Positions 10,511 to 23,643 of a stretch of DNA of 64,000 bases are shown here, piece after piece. The DNA is from Petrolisthes cinctipes (Eukaryota > Arthropoda > Malacostraca > Decapoda > Porcellanidae). A program made the translations under genes and the position numbers. How positions within the stretch are numbered: position 1 is the first letter of the stretch; the number at the start of each line of letters is the position of its first letter. The notes under the pieces are model-generated. The model searched no databases, was not told the origin of the DNA, and was given only the letters and a program-made list of their open reading frames with translations. The DNA is taken from assembly GCA_033782935.1 (NCBI GenBank), contig JAWQEG010000367.1, forward strand, positions 67,001-131,000, given 5' to 3'.

Positions 10511-11324
10511 AATGAACCACCTTTTTTTACCATTATGTATCTTTGTAGGGACTTCTGAGCAATTATTAAAAACTATATGTGGTGTGGCTAACACTGTAAG
10601 ATGGGTGGCGAAGTAAACAAAAGGGACAGATATGTACTTTAATAAATACTGACATCATAACATTGACATAAATAACTCAAACAATTATCCTTGAATCAAT
10701 TACAGCTATAGTAGTACAGAAGGACGATCATGTAGAGCTCGGCTAGCAGTAGACTGGTCCCCCTTCACGACTGCCACCATAGGACATGACCCGCGCCCTT
10801 CTCTGCTGGCCCAGTCTGTCCACTATGCTCTCATCCTGTGGTTATCGTAAATTGTACTCTCTCCTCTTTCACCATTTACTGGCCTTTATACACCAACTCA
10901 CTAACAATAAATTAAATATAGCTACCTAAACACCATAATGATCCCACTTGTAGGGTAACACTAAACCCATAAATATACATACCCCTTAATATAAATTACC
11001 ACAAAATAATACATAAATCTTGATATAGCATTTTACACCAATACACCAATACACAATATAGAAAATACACCAATACACAACACATCTATGACATACACAT
11101 ACCTTAACTTTAGGACCCCAACACACACTGTACACAATGCACCCAAGTTAACTCTCTGGCAGTCGGAGTGGGACTGCCTGAAACCCTCATTTATACTCAC
11201 AAGAAACCTCTGCCCCTTCCCCGTACTGCACTCCACCGACACCTGAATCCCCCCATATGAACGAGCTACCTACCCGTTCACCCTAGATGAACCTTTTAAA
11301 CCAGCCATGTTAATCCTGCTGTGA
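10511..11324. other. No gene recognised
   Basis: AT-rich, with a short degenerate run of ACACCAATACAC units near 11036-11075. Small frames are unsupported. Position 10525-10545 (TTTTTTTACCATTATG) resembles 11665-11690 and may be the resumption of repeat G after the fold-back element. Confidence 0.45.
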
Positions 11325-11800
11325 CAATCTTCTCATAAACTGCATAGTGTACAGTCGGCGGCAGAAGTCCTGTCGCCTCACATGCTTCACCGAGACGCAC
11401 AGTGTTCATGGAATCGAGAACTATGCACGTTTTCTATACCAAATAATTTCGAGTCTAAGAACATTGCGTGCCTCGGTGAAGCAAGTGAGGCGACAGGACT
11501 TTTGCCGCCGTTTGCACATTACTATGTATATAATCATTCCAAACAATGTTTCCCTTTATGTGTCTCGTTATAATGTACTGTATATTTTACCTCATTACAC
11601 TAAAATGCTTTAAATGTCATGTCATGTGACAAGGAATTTAGGATATGCTGTATAGGATAAAGAATTTTTTTTTTTACCATCATGCATCTTCTCACAAACT
11701 GCATAGTATACATTTTTATGTAATATAATAACTCCAAACAATTTTTCCCTTTATGGATCTTGCAATATGCTGCATAATTTATTTCAATATACTGAGATAA
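11325..11800 (+). repeat. Repeat G, two tandem units, one carrying a MITE
   Basis: Unit 1 starts at about 11325 (ATCTTCTCATAAACTGCATAG) and unit 2 at about 11688 (ATCTTCTCACAAACTGCATAG). Both continue with CCAAACAAT, TTCCCTTTATG and an AATAT/TAATG-rich end. In unit 1 the MITE at 11350-11516 separates the two halves; in unit 2 they are joined by TATACATTTTTATG, so unit 2 shows the unoccupied site. Confidence 0.65.
11350..11516. mobile_element. Palindromic MITE, ends CAGTCGGCGGCA
   Basis: It opens TA-CAGTCGGCGGCAGAAGTC and closes GACTTTTGCCGCCG, with the intervening GTTCATGGAATCGAGAA and its inverse making nearly the whole unit self-complementary. The TA next to the end suggests a Tc1/mariner-type insertion. 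It is related to 46102-46268, which has the cleaner ends. Confidence 0.75.
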
Positions 11801-12004
11801 AAGCACATTTCTCGTATTATTTCTCCTTGGAATGAGTCTGATGCATGAATTATTTAAATGAGTACAGCGCTTATTTAGCATATAATTGTGCTATCCACAT
11901 TACATATTGTCAATAAGAGTATGTAGAATACAATTGCTTAGTTATTTTTAACCTTTATTTATGCTGTTTTGAAGACATTATGAAAATATTACAGGATACA
12001 GTCG

Positions 12005-12215
12005 GAGCGACAATGTGATGTTTTGGGTGTACTTTAAGCGCCGCCCACCGTTCATAGACTCCACCCACTGGCTTCGCTCTGATGTGAAGATAGAGCCTGG
12101 AATGCCCTCTCCATACTTTATACCTCCATGGTCTGAGCAAAGAAAGTTGTGACATAAGTATTCGAATGACGTACGGAGAGGTATTTGGCCAAACAGACCA
12201 GTGTGAACCGGACAT
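12005..12215 (-). repeat. Repeat I copy, minus strand
   Basis: Read on the minus strand it carries CCATGGAGGTATAAAGTATG and AAAGTACACCCAAAACAT, as at 7616-7740, and upstream of that the TTTGGCC and CTCCGT-CGTCA block also seen at 100-180. No reading frame follows the TATA-like box. Confidence 0.5.
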
Positions 12216-12619
12216 TTGTAAAGAGTCCTACTAATTTTATCATGCAGCTATCATAGGGTTAATTGTTTATATTTTCTCATAAGGGGTTATATTTTTAGCC
12301 CTCACAGTGTTTATTTTTTACAGGTTCAATGAGTTTTTCGATAACCAGTACAAAGCACAAAATATTATAATCAAGATAAAATATACAACGCACCACAAAA
12401 TAGCAGTTCACAACGCGTTAAATTTTCAATTCTTACAGTTTTGGTTTTATAGGCTCAATTTTTTTTCGATAACCAGTACACATCACGAAATATTCTATGG
12501 TTTCCTTAGATTATCTGAATAGTTTGCATTGCATGAACATGCTACTGTTGTTCAGATAATAATTATGGACACCTTGTATAATCGGAATATAATACACACC
12601 ACAATACAGGCTTTCTATT

Positions 12620-13225
12620 TATAGTCAAACCAGAATATACTGAGCCTTCGGGTAGGGTCGAGGATTAAGAGCGGCGTTGCCAAATCATCACCAAAACATA
12701 CCCACATGGTATCCAACATTCTCTGTGATAAATTTAATGGGGTTGCCTTCACTGTACGAGCAACTGACTGAGAGGGATCTAATAGGGGTCCTCTATTGGC
12801 CTTCTCATGGAGGAAATATCTATTTACATTATAAATAATTTCCTTGGCTTGGCTGTGGAGAACACCGACGCGCTTGGGAGATGTGTCGTCCATAGTGGTT
12901 GGTGCGAGAATGACCAGGTGACTGACATGAGAACACACGTCCTTGACCCGCCATTAACCCTTTGTCAGAGGAGATGTGGCAGCATGTACAAAATAGCATG
13001 TCACATGTTGTATAGAGTTGTTGTAAATATATTTACAATGAACCTAACTCGTCATTATAAATACTTCTTTTTAACATTGTATTATATATCGAATACTTAG
13101 AGCTACTACAAATTGGCTTATGCATTAAAATTTTAACGATATGTGTTTGTTTTGGGGATGATTTGGCAATGCCGCTCTTAATCCGGACCCCACCCTAGGG
13201 CTCAGTATATTCTGGTTTGACTATA
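12620..13225. mobile_element. MITE with TATAGTCAAACC inverted ends
   Basis: The first 80 bp and the last 80 bp are inverted matches: TATAGTCAAACCAGAATATA and AAGAGCGGCGTTGCCAAATC on the left pair with the right end, which finishes GGTTTGACTATA. The TA at each edge fits a Tc1/mariner-type target duplication. The frames inside are short and look like chance. The length is about 606 bp. Confidence 0.8.
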
Positions 13226-14191
13226 GTGAACAGACAGACAGACACAGTGCACTCAATATAGATTATTTATATATGTGAATGCACCAGAGAAATTCTCAAA
13301 GTCAATGAATGCAAAGGAAATACAAAGGAGATCAAACAGCAGCAGACCTGTTGGCTGTTTGGGTCTAAGCTACTATAACTACTAGTAAAGAGAAGAGTTT
13401 GCATAGTAGAAGGCTCCTTCCCACCCACCAATACCTCCAGTTTTCAGTGGCGACGAAGCAGTTGGAAGGGAGACCAATCAGTATGGAAAAACTGCTATGG
13501 ATTTTGGACGGGAGAGAACGAGGGGAAAATTGCTCTATTCTACTGTTGATCTAACACAACATCCAGTTGATTTAACACAAACACTATATATAGAGATAAG
13601 GAGCTGACATTTAATGCATGTAATGTACTACAGTACGTGGTCATACCTTTGATGGGTTGATGGGTGTGAAGATGGCAGATGCCCTACGAGGCTGTGGGTG
13701 TAGGAGTTGAGAACATCCTACTACCACTTGCCCTGCATACACCACCACCCACACTGGTCCACTCCCCATCACCTGTACCAACATCATTATAATTTTCATC
13801 TTGGACTTACCATCGTAAGCATGCAAGAATATTCGTGATATATGTTGATCATGGTGCAGTACCGCTACGATAACACTGTTGTTTGTTTGTTTATGGAGTG
13901 GTTGTACCAGTACCACACCACCGTCAACACCATCATAAAATGTTTTTTCATACGGACCTTCGTCTCTCACTTTTGTAGCATATTAAGCTTGTATATAACG
14001 TACCCAATAATTATAAATTTAACCATGCAACTTTTGTAGGCGAACCCAAAAGACTTACTGCAGAAATTGTCGTTATCTCGCGATCGACAAATACCGGCAC
14101 TGCATTTTTTTCAGAAATTACGAACTAAGGATACCACTACTGACAGTCTGACTCAGGTGACCAGGTTGCATCCTCAGTCTGAATCATCTCA
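13226..14191. other. No gene recognised
   Basis: A 109-codon frame on the minus strand (13641-13970) has no motif and no supporting context. The rest is AT-rich with no repeat I could pair elsewhere in the window. Confidence 0.45.
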
Positions 14192-14293
14192 AAGTGTTGA
14201 TCTTTAACTGGAGCAACTGATTCCTCCAAACTATTCCAAGCAACAAGACACTTTTATTTTTTTATCTCGCCCTGTTTTCTGGCATACTAAAGA
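14192..14293 (-). repeat. Repeat F unit 1
   Basis: It contains ACTGATTCCTCCAAACTATT, CAAGCAACA and TTTTCTGGCATACT in the same order as the units at 15917 and 16519. It is the outlying, partly degraded member of the family. Confidence 0.6.
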
Positions 14294-14604
14294 GAAATGA
14301 GTAACCCTTCAATGTACAAAACAATTATGACCCCCTTCACCTAAAGTAGTTTATGTTTACAAACGCTACATGGTATCTTGTACCAAAAAAACAAAATCAC
14401 AAAGCCACAATGGCAGAGTACCAAAACAGCTTCTCCACAAATACGGCACAGCCGCCTCATACAATATATTATTGCTTTGTATGTCAAGCTCCTCCATAGT
14501 TAGTGTTGGCCAGTCCATATAGATTAATTAATGAGTGGTTGGCATATTCTCCTCTTCTTGTCCTTAATAACAACTTATTGTACTGTTACGGAAAAAAAAA
14601 AAAT

Positions 14605-14735
14605 CATCCGCATAGATATAACTCACGTAGCCTAAATGTTTGACAGCTTCCCTTTATCCGATTGCTGGGAAACTTTCCAATTTAATAGGTTTAGTAGCAT
14701 CTTCTAATATACTATAAGCAGTTAATCACTATTTC
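14605..14735 (+). repeat. Repeat J, also at 63875-64000
   Basis: AATCATCC, CAGCTTCCCT, AAACTTTCCAAT, AATAGGTT and ATAAGCAG-TAATCACTA occur in the same order at the right edge of the window, just outside gypsy copy 2. Its nature is unknown. Confidence 0.55.
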
Positions 14736-14820
14736 ATCATATGAAAACGTGAAAACATTAGACATCAATTTGTTTGAGTTATCCATATGTGTATTGAAAA
14801 CTATGTCCACGACTGTACTG

Positions 14821-14870
14821 TACAGTCGGCGGCAAGGGTTATGTCACCTTACTCGGCGCTTTCTAAAGGA
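14821..14870 (+). mobile_element. End fragment of the CAGTCGGCGGCA MITE
   Basis: TACAGTCGGCGGCAAGGGTT matches the end of the MITEs at 11350 and 46102, followed by a diverged stretch. The opposite end is absent. Confidence 0.5.
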
Positions 14871-15485
14871 TATAACACAAATGTTAATCAAGGAACAAAC
14901 ACATTCACCATATAGAATTACTATTTCCATTATCCAGGGGTTAAATTAATAAGCTTCTCTGGTTCTTCTGTTTATGAGCCTATAAAGCTTATATTTCCAT
15001 ACTGTACTTCAGGACTTGGCAATCTAGACATCCCAACACATTCTCAACCATATAATTATACCAAAATTGACCATCAGCAACAAGCCTGGGTGAGGACTGT
15101 TTGCTTGTTTTATTATCTCCCATATGGATAAGTTAATATTGAACTTTGAACCCTCGATATATAATGAATAATTACTTGCATCTACCACTTCATGTTACAC
15201 TCAGTCCCTCATTGAAGACCACCAAATATTTTCTCAGGCTTCTGTTATTCATTACCATACAGACTAAGCTATTTAATGAGCCTTTTAAAAAGGATAGAGC
15301 TAAATTTAATTATTTCGATGGCCGACTTTACTTTACCGATCTGACACTGTTTGGGGTTATTATGTAATAAAAGGTGTTCCACCCTTGCTAACTTTACCCT
15401 CAGTACCTTCTACATCAAAGAAGGAAATATAAGTTATATAATACATTATACAATTTTGGGGTGTTCTGATAGTACTGTAAAGTCT
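14871..15485. other. No gene recognised
   Basis: AT-rich sequence with only one short frame (15146-15367) without recognisable domains. Confidence 0.4.
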
Positions 15486-15664
15486 TAGATGTACAATTAC
15501 GGACATATGAAACAGATACACCTGATGCGGGGCCCCTCATTGAACATTATAATTATAGGGTAGGATGAGACATTGCAATTGTGTGCAGAGGTGATGCGTC
15601 AAATTCTGTATACTTGATAAGGGGCTCCTATTGAAATGTATCTGTTTCATGCGTTCTCAACTGT
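15486..15664. repeat. Small inverted repeat, MITE-like
   Basis: TGTACAATTACGGACATATG and GAAACAGATA at the left pair with TATCTGTTTCATGCGTTCTC and AACTGTAC at the right. The GGGGCCCC next to the left arm has a GGGGCTCC counterpart. There is no frame inside. Confidence 0.55.
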
Positions 15665-15726
15665 ACCTAAACCCTCGATCTCTTTCGTGTCAGAATATAG
15701 AAAGAGTTATGGTGATTGTATACTCT

Positions 15727-16663
15727 GGGAACACTGGAGAGCCTTGATTCCTCCATAATATGTCAGGGAACAGGACCAGATTAAAAAAAAAAAAAAAAAT
15801 GGTCTGTTGCTTGGAATAGTTTTGGAGGAATCGGTGGCTCCAGATTTACCATGAACAACTATCCCTTCTAGAGAATTCACAGTTCGATCAAGTGATATAA
15901 ATATTTAGGGGGTTATAGTACAGCGTTGGTGGTAAATTTGGAACAAGTGATTCCTCCAAAAAATTCCTGTCACCAGGCCATCATTAATTTAGTTAATCTA
16001 GATTCGTTTCATTGCATACTTTGGATCGAGGATTCAAGGCGCTCTAATAAATGTACCAAAAGTGTATTACCCCTTTAATAAAGAACATAATTTTACCAGT
16101 CTGCCGGTACCATAACACGAACTATACATAACTATTACCTTATGGAGATATGGAAGCGTCTCGAGGTGGTAGTGGAGATTAACGGGTGTGGAGGTGGTGA
16201 CTGGGACAGGGTGGAGTGATTCGTGTAGGAGCTACACCCTGACTGCTCCTGTCTCTTCATATCCTCTTTGCTCTCACCACGCTTATAATATCAACTAAAG
16301 GGGTAGTATAGTTTTGGTACATTGGAGCGCCTAGATTCCTTCAAAGTATATGCCAGGATACAGGACCAGATGAATAAAAATAATGGTGGCCTGTTGTTAC
16401 TTGGAATAGTTTGGAGGAATCAGTTACTCCGGATTTACCAACACAGTAACCTACCTCCCCCTTTACGCCTGTATATGTATGCATATACAATGGGTTCGTT
16501 CATACACTTTAAAGGGGGTAGTACTGTGTTGTCGGTAAGTCTGGAGTAAACGATTCCTCAAAATAATTCCAAGCTACAACAGGCCAACATTATTTTTGTT
16601 CATTTAATCCTCTTTCCTGGCATACTTTGGAGGATTCGTGGTACTCCTGTCACCAGTGTACCA
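15727..16663. repeat. Repeat F units 2-5, alternating orientation
   Basis: Four units of about 130-150 bp lie at 15727-15857 (+), 15917-16059 (-), 16314-16449 (+) and 16519-16663 (-). In the plus direction each runs GGTACATTGGAGCGCCT, GATTCCTCCAAAGTATGCC, a variable A-rich middle, TTGGAATAGTTTGGAGGAAT and CTCCAGATTTACC. The outer ends of each unit are themselves imperfectly inverted around GGAGGAATC. Plus/minus pairs make two larger palindromes. No protein is encoded, so this is probably a small non-autonomous DNA element in nested or tandem array. Confidence 0.65.
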
Positions 16664-16762
16664 TAAGTATACAGAGTGTAGACTATTTCCCCCTTACAGG
16701 AATATTTGTTGTAGGTGTGATAGTTGGAGGGGAGGAAATTGCAATTATATGATGTATTATCA

Positions 16763-17989
<1,227 letters not shown>

Positions 17990-18044
17990 TATTTAAAATA
18001 GGAGAGCTGGATAGACAACACTGAAGAATCGAAACTTATGATGA
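17990..18044 (+). pseudogene. Fossil LINE ORF2 C-terminal fragment, left part
   Basis: Read across the A1 insertion with one target duplication removed, 17990-18044 and 26086-26260 join in one frame resembling the end of a non-LTR RT protein (SKLMMRARTN, then CPF, then HFLLEC-like residues in a shifted frame). A1 therefore landed in an older LINE. The fragment is short and has stops, so the family is not assigned. Confidence 0.4.
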
Positions 18045-18337
18045 TTGATTGATTGATTTATTGATGCCATTAGGCATCTGGCAGCGCAACAACAATGGTC
18101 ATATACCGCCCAACATATAAAGGTCATCTACATCATTAATAAAATATGTACAAAAATTAAATAATTTTCACTACCTCAAAAGGGAGAAGCAGCATGAATA
18201 AATCCCACGTCTTCCAAAAGATCATATATTAATGAAATAACCTATTTAAGTTAGATATACACAATAATTGAAATATTAACGAAAGAAACATTAAACTTTA
18301 ACTACCTAAAAATTAATAGCCATAAATACAATAAAAT
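18045..18337 (-). other. LINE A1 3' UTR and TCAA-type tail
   Basis: On the minus strand the element ends with GGGCGGTATATGACCATTG, CCAGATGCCTAATGGCATCA and a tail of AATC/TCAA units instead of poly(A). The ATGCC-TAATGGCAT portion is a short palindrome. Related ends lie at 44880-44900, 50010, 50623 and possibly 33627. Confidence 0.85.
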
Positions 18338-19695
18338 TCACAATTTGTGGAGAAGGCCAGCCTCCTCCACATAGGAGAGGGTGTTCCCTCCCACACTACA
18401 AGCCTCGTCCCCGAGCACATGGAAGAGACTGTAAGAACCGTCACCCTTCCGGTACTCGGAGAGGTGCCTACGACGAAGGTCCCCAAGGCTGGGACACTCG
18501 ACAATAAGATGCCGTACTGTCAAAGGGACCAGACAATCATCACAGTAAGGAGGGTGAGCCCTCTCCATTAAAAAGCCATGAGTCAATAATGTGTGGCCAA
18601 TGCGGAGACGGACAAGAGCCGTCTCCCACCGGCGGGACAGGCCACTGTAGCTCCACAATCCAAGGCGCTGGCGGATGTCACGGAGCTTGTTAGCCCCGAT
18701 GGCGTCCCATCTGTCCTGCCAGCAGGAACGAACGGTAGCATTTATGTAGGGTCGAAGGTCCACTGCAGGAACAGGATGATGCCTGGCAGGAGGCCGGGAA
18801 TTGGAGACCACAGCCTTAGCCAGGGCGTCAGCCCGCTCATTCCCATCAACACCCACTTGGGCCGGGACCCAACAAAAAGTGACTTTGCGGCCACGACGAC
18901 CCAGGAGGACAAGCCACTCAAGAATGGCCAGCACCAGGGGATGGGTAGAGTTAAAATTGCACAAGGCCTGCAAGGCACTACAGGAATCGCTAAAAATAGT
19001 AAACGAAGGCTGAGGGAGAGTAAAAATCACTTGGAGGGCATATAAAATGCAGTAAAAATGGACATGACAGAAGGGAGCCTGCCTCCACGGCAAAAGTCAG
19101 GAAAGACAACTCCAAAGCCAACTCCAGCATCAGACTTTGACCCATCAGTGTACACAGGGAGGGATTCCCTGTGAGTGAAGGCATGTTCTAAAAAGAGGGA
19201 ACGAGCCACTGGAGGAGGAAGAAATTCCTTCTTGTCTGTAAAGCAGGTGCAGGGGAAAACTTCTGGAAGAAGCCATGGAGCCACCCTGGGGACCCTCACA
19301 GGGCAAATCTGAAAGTCATCTATGCCCATCTCCTCCATAGCCTTTCTGACCCGGAAGCCAAAGGGCCATGGTGCACGAGAATGTAAAAGGTAGTACTGAG
19401 ACATGATATCAGATGACACCGCCAAGCAAGGTAGGGTGTCAGGAAGTCGATGTAATCGATGCCAACAACGAACCATCAAGGACTGGCGACGGAGATCAAG
19501 AGGTGGCTCATTAGCGTCCACCAGGAGACTGGGGATTGGGGACGACCTGAAGGCTCCGGTCGCCAGACGTACTCCAGCATTATGAACAGGGTCTAAAACT
19601 CTGAGACGGGCATCGGTGGCAGAAGAGTACACCTCACACCCATAGTCGAGTTTTGACCTAATAACAACATGGTATAGGCGGAGGAGGGTGGCCCG
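18338..19695 (-). pseudogene. LINE A1 ORF2, RNase H and C-terminal part
   Basis: Continuation of ORF2 beyond the inserted element. After the connector (HRLHRLPDTLPCLAVS) come RNase H motifs: YTDGSKSDAG with the first Asp, a degraded second block where the ELSAIL segment is lost and the frame shifts near 19060, FSDSCSALQAL with the third Asp, and WVPAQVGVDGNERADALAK with the last. The C-terminus carries CDDCLVPLTVRHLIVEC, a Cys/His motif typical of this LINE group, and ends at the TGA at 18338. Copies A3 and A2 show the same layout. RNase H would remove RNA from the cDNA hybrid in an intact element. Confidence 0.87.
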
Positions 19696-21252
19696 AAACT
19701 GTTGTTAATTTCGGCACCATCTAAAATATCAGCCAATCAGGCGCCTTTCTCTCGTCATGACGTCACCTCCGATTAACCAATCACACTCCGAAAAGTATGA
19801 CGTCATAGCTTGCTTTTATTATTATAAGACATTGCACTTTTTCACGGTAGAAGTGGTCATTTATTTCTTGATACCTCATTAATTTCAGTAAATATTTACT
19901 TGGTTCTTTGAATACAAACGGAATAATGGTAGATGATTAACATTATAGTAAAAAATGTGTCAGTCCAATAAAAATTGAACTAAAAATTAAGTTGAAGTGA
20001 AAAAAGTTACTATCTGAAATATCGAGCTTCTCTTGTGTCATGACGTCATATTCCGATTAACTGATGACTCGCGCTTATCCTCGTCGTGAAAAAATAAATA
20101 ATATAAAAACATTGCACTCCTTTACGACAGCGGTCATTTTTTCCATTATACAGTCACGAGCACTAAGGTATACAGCTTTGGTTGAAGCTTTGAACAGTCC
20201 AATTCACCAACGAAGTACTGTAACTCCAATGGAGATCTTATTGTGCATTTATTTACGGTCTCTAGGTATTCCAAGCACACCTAATGAGTTATTAGTGCTC
20301 GTTACTGTACCTCATTTATTTCGTGAAATAATGGTGGGATGATTTTGATTGTAGATAAGACTGAAAATAAATGATGGTAACCAAGGTCTGTCTTGTGTTC
20401 TCTCTCCCTTTGATTATACCCAACATCATGGAGCATCGAGGTCCTTTATCTTTTTGGGGTTATTCAATCTCCTGGCAATTTGCACTGAAATATTGCTTAA
20501 CAGCTTTCCATTTATATTCTTGTATATCGTAAAGGGTCAACCTGGCTATTATTCTAATTGGTACTTCAATTTAGTTGTAGGTTACAAAGTGATATGCACA
20601 CCAACTTTATTGATATAATACACCTGTATAGTAGTACAGTAGTATAGTATATAGTAGTATAAATAAACTGGTCTTGAGTTGCCAACTGGAAATTTCTTAA
20701 GGCGGTAAACTTACTCCCAAAAAGCGCTAAAAAAGCGCTATTTTTGATAAATGTCCCACAAAACCTTCTGATTGTTATTTACTTATTACTCTTTATTATG
20801 TCAGGACTCTGAAATAATTAAAACCACCAAGAAATGCGCAACAAAAACACAGAAAAGCAGCTGCCAAATGGCACTAAAGCCAAATTGTATAGTGCCAAAT
20901 CTAGCTCCAAAAGCGCTAAATTGGCAACTGTGGGCCGTCTGTGGCGCATGCAGTAGATACGTCATGGCGGCAATAACGCATAAAAACTAGATCAGACCTT
21001 ATGCTCGAGAGTGCACTTCTTTGGCTGATATTTATGCATAATAATAATAACGTATTACAATAATCATTATTATTATTATTATGCACAATAATAATAATTG
21101 GTGTAATCGCATACGTTGGAGTGAACGACGCTATGACGTCATACCTTAGGAAGAGTGTGATTGGTCAATCGGAGGTGACGTCATGACGAGAGAAAGGCGC
21201 CTGATTGGCTTAAATTTAGATAGTGCCGAAATTAACAACAGTTTCGGAATAT
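19696..21252. mobile_element. Inverted-repeat DNA element with CRE/CCAAT-rich ends, inserted in A1
   Basis: The insert interrupts the LINE exactly where A3 reads GGGTGGCCCGATCAGCC. The left arm (19696-19815) and right arm (21130-21245) are near-identical inverted copies beginning AAACTGTTGTTAATTTCGGC. GTGGCCCG before and GCGGCCCG after form an imperfect 8-bp duplication, as hAT-type elements make. Perfect TGACGTCA palindromes lie at 19758, 19798, 20041, 21134 and 21176, and CCAATCA boxes sit between them. A second, diverged arm-like segment lies at 20030-20160. A further GTTGCCAA/TTGGCAAC pair (20678, 20922) with AGCGCT blocks may be a nested smaller element. The 92-codon frame at 20064 has no domain. 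No transposase is present. Confidence 0.8.
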
Positions 21253-23643
21253 GCGGCCCGATCAGCCCCCCAGGATGTATGGCTCAGGACCCTCAACAGG
21301 TTAAGAGCCTTGAGGCAAGAGACCTTAAGTGTACGTAAGTGGGGAACCCAAGTCAAACGTTTATCAAAAAGGAGATCCAAAAAGCGAGTCTCCTCGACAC
21401 ATCGTATCCGATGACCATACATGAATAAGTCCGGATCCGGGTGGATGCCTCGGATGCGGCAGAAGTGCATAGCAACTGTCTTGGAAGGAGAAAATCAAAA
21501 CCCATGAGAATCAGTCCAATGTGACACCCTGTCAAGGGCAAGCTGCATGCGCCGCTCCGCCACTGACATACGGGAAGCAGCAAACCAGACTGCTAGGTCG
21601 TCAACGTACATCGAGTTAGCTATACCGTCTGGAAGGGATGAGGCAATGGCATTAATTGCTACTGCAAACAATGTGACACTGAGGACGCTTCCCTGGGGGA
21701 CGCCCTCCTCCTGTGCAACAGATGCTGAGTGGGTTGTACCAACCCTCACAGAAAAACTGCGACCACTGAGAAACTCCTGAAGAAAGTGTGGAAGGCGACC
21801 CCGCAGGCCATATAAATGGAGTTGCTGCTGGATGCCATATTGCTATGTAGTGTCATAGGCTTTCTCTAAATCAAAGAATACACAGACAAGGTGTTGATGT
21901 CGTGCAAAAGCCTCACATGCAGCAGCTTCCAACCTGACCAGAGCATCTGTAGTGGAACGGTATTTACGAAAGCCAGACTGGGACGGAGACAGAAAATCAC
22001 GCCGTTCCAAGAAGTATACCAGTCTGACATTCACCATCTTTTCAAATAGTTTACAGAGACAGGAGGTCAAGGCAATTGGTCGATAATTGAGGGCAACACC
22101 AGAGTCCTTGCCCGGCTTGAGAAAAGGAAGGATGGTAGCAACCCTCCACCCAGAAGGGAAGACACCCTCCAGCCAGATTCTGTTATATACAGCTAAAAGA
22201 AATGAGATCGCTTCCTCACCCAAGTGTCGTAACATTGCATATGGGATGTTGTCTGGCCCAGAGAGAGAGAGCAGAATGCAGGTCTCTCAGGGTGAATATA
22301 TGGTTATAACTTTCATTCTCGTTCCCTGTGAAATCCAGGACTGTACGCTCCTTGGCTCTTAACTCATGCCTGACAGCCAGAGGTCGAGAGTCACGGCTGG
22401 AGACCTTTGCAAAAGCCTCCGCCATGGTATTGGCCACTGTCAAACCATCCATGATCTTAATTCCATTGACCTTAAGTACAGGTGGAGAACTAGGAGAAAA
22501 CCTCCCCGCCATCTTACGGACTCTCCTGAACACTTGGGTGAGTGGAGTTTTAGTATTAATTGAAGACACATAGGCCTTCCAAGATGCACGTCGGGTCTCT
22601 TTTAAAACTCGTCTAACCCGAGCCCTTGCCCGTCGGAAGTCCTCTAAAAGAGTTGGGTCCCCACGATTGCGACGAAGGCGAGAGAAAGCAGCGCGCTTCT
22701 CCCGCACAGCAGTGGTGCAGACTGGTGACCACCAAGGGACGGGACGTTTGGGAAAGTAGCCAGAAGTTCTAGGGATAGAGTTGAGAGCAGCAGAGTGGAG
22801 CATATCAGTGAAATATGTTACAGCCTCGTCAGAGCTACCGAAATCGGCTACAGAAGAGACCGAAGAAGTTAGCTCTCTAAAAAACTGCCAGTCAGCCTTT
22901 TCTAATTTCCACCTAGGAAGACGAGACTGTGGTTCGTACCTGTTACCTTCTAAAAGTATAGGGAAGTGGTCACTGCCATATAAGTCAGGCAACACTCTCC
23001 AAGTAAAATCCAACAGAGCACTGGGTGAGCAAAGGGAAATGTCAATGGCGGTAAAAGTCCCAGTAGGGCTATTAAAATGTGTCACATCTCCCGTATTTAA
23101 AACCCCTAATCCCTCATCCTCAATAAAAGAAGCCAATAAAACACCCCTGGGGTTGACCGAACTGTCACCCCACAGAGGATGACGACCATTAAAATCACCC
23201 AATAAAATAAAGGGAGATGGAAGGTCCCGTACAAGATGGTTGAGATCACCCCTCTCAACTGTAACACTGGGAGGAAGGTATAGACTGCACACAGTGTACG
23301 GGCGGTCCATAAAAACCTTAACTGCAACAGCCTGGAGCGGAGTGTCAAGCTCCAGGCTCGTGCATGGAATATCTCGGCGAACTAGGATGGCAGAGCCACC
23401 ATGATGACCCTGCCCTTCAAATGAATTGGAATAAAATACTGAGTATGCTGGAGGACTGGCAGGAATGTAGTCCCCAAGCATTGTCTCTTTGAGAGAAACA
23501 CATGCAGGAGAGAAGCTAGAGAGAAGAACGCGCAGTTCCTCCCAAGAAGCACGCAAGCCACGGCAATTCCACTGAAGGACCTTGACCAGTGTTACTTTAG
23601 TACTGATTTTTGGGAGCCTCACGGAGGTACTTCCCACTACCAC
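21253..23643 (-). pseudogene. LINE A1 ORF2, endonuclease and RT part
   Basis: Enzyme for target-primed reverse transcription. The endonuclease comes first: VLQWNCRG, then KETML, LGDFNGRHPLWG and GSDHFPILL, the usual APE active-site blocks. The frame shifts near 22260 through a small deletion compared with A3. The RT follows: YRPIALTS, SGFRKYRST, FFDLEKAYDTT (catalytic Asp kept), GVPQGSVLS and MYVDDLAVWF with both aspartates. Stops interrupt it: TAG at about 21842 where A2 and A3 have TGG, and TGA at about 21497 where A3 has CGA. Part of the thumb is read just before the inserted element at 21252. It overlaps the end of ORF1, so ORF2 is probably expressed by reinitiation or frameshift in intact copies; this is an inference. 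Confidence 0.88.

Noticed and set aside
13641..13970. 109-codon minus-strand frame
   Set aside because: No domain, no splice or promoter context and no second copy; consistent with chance.
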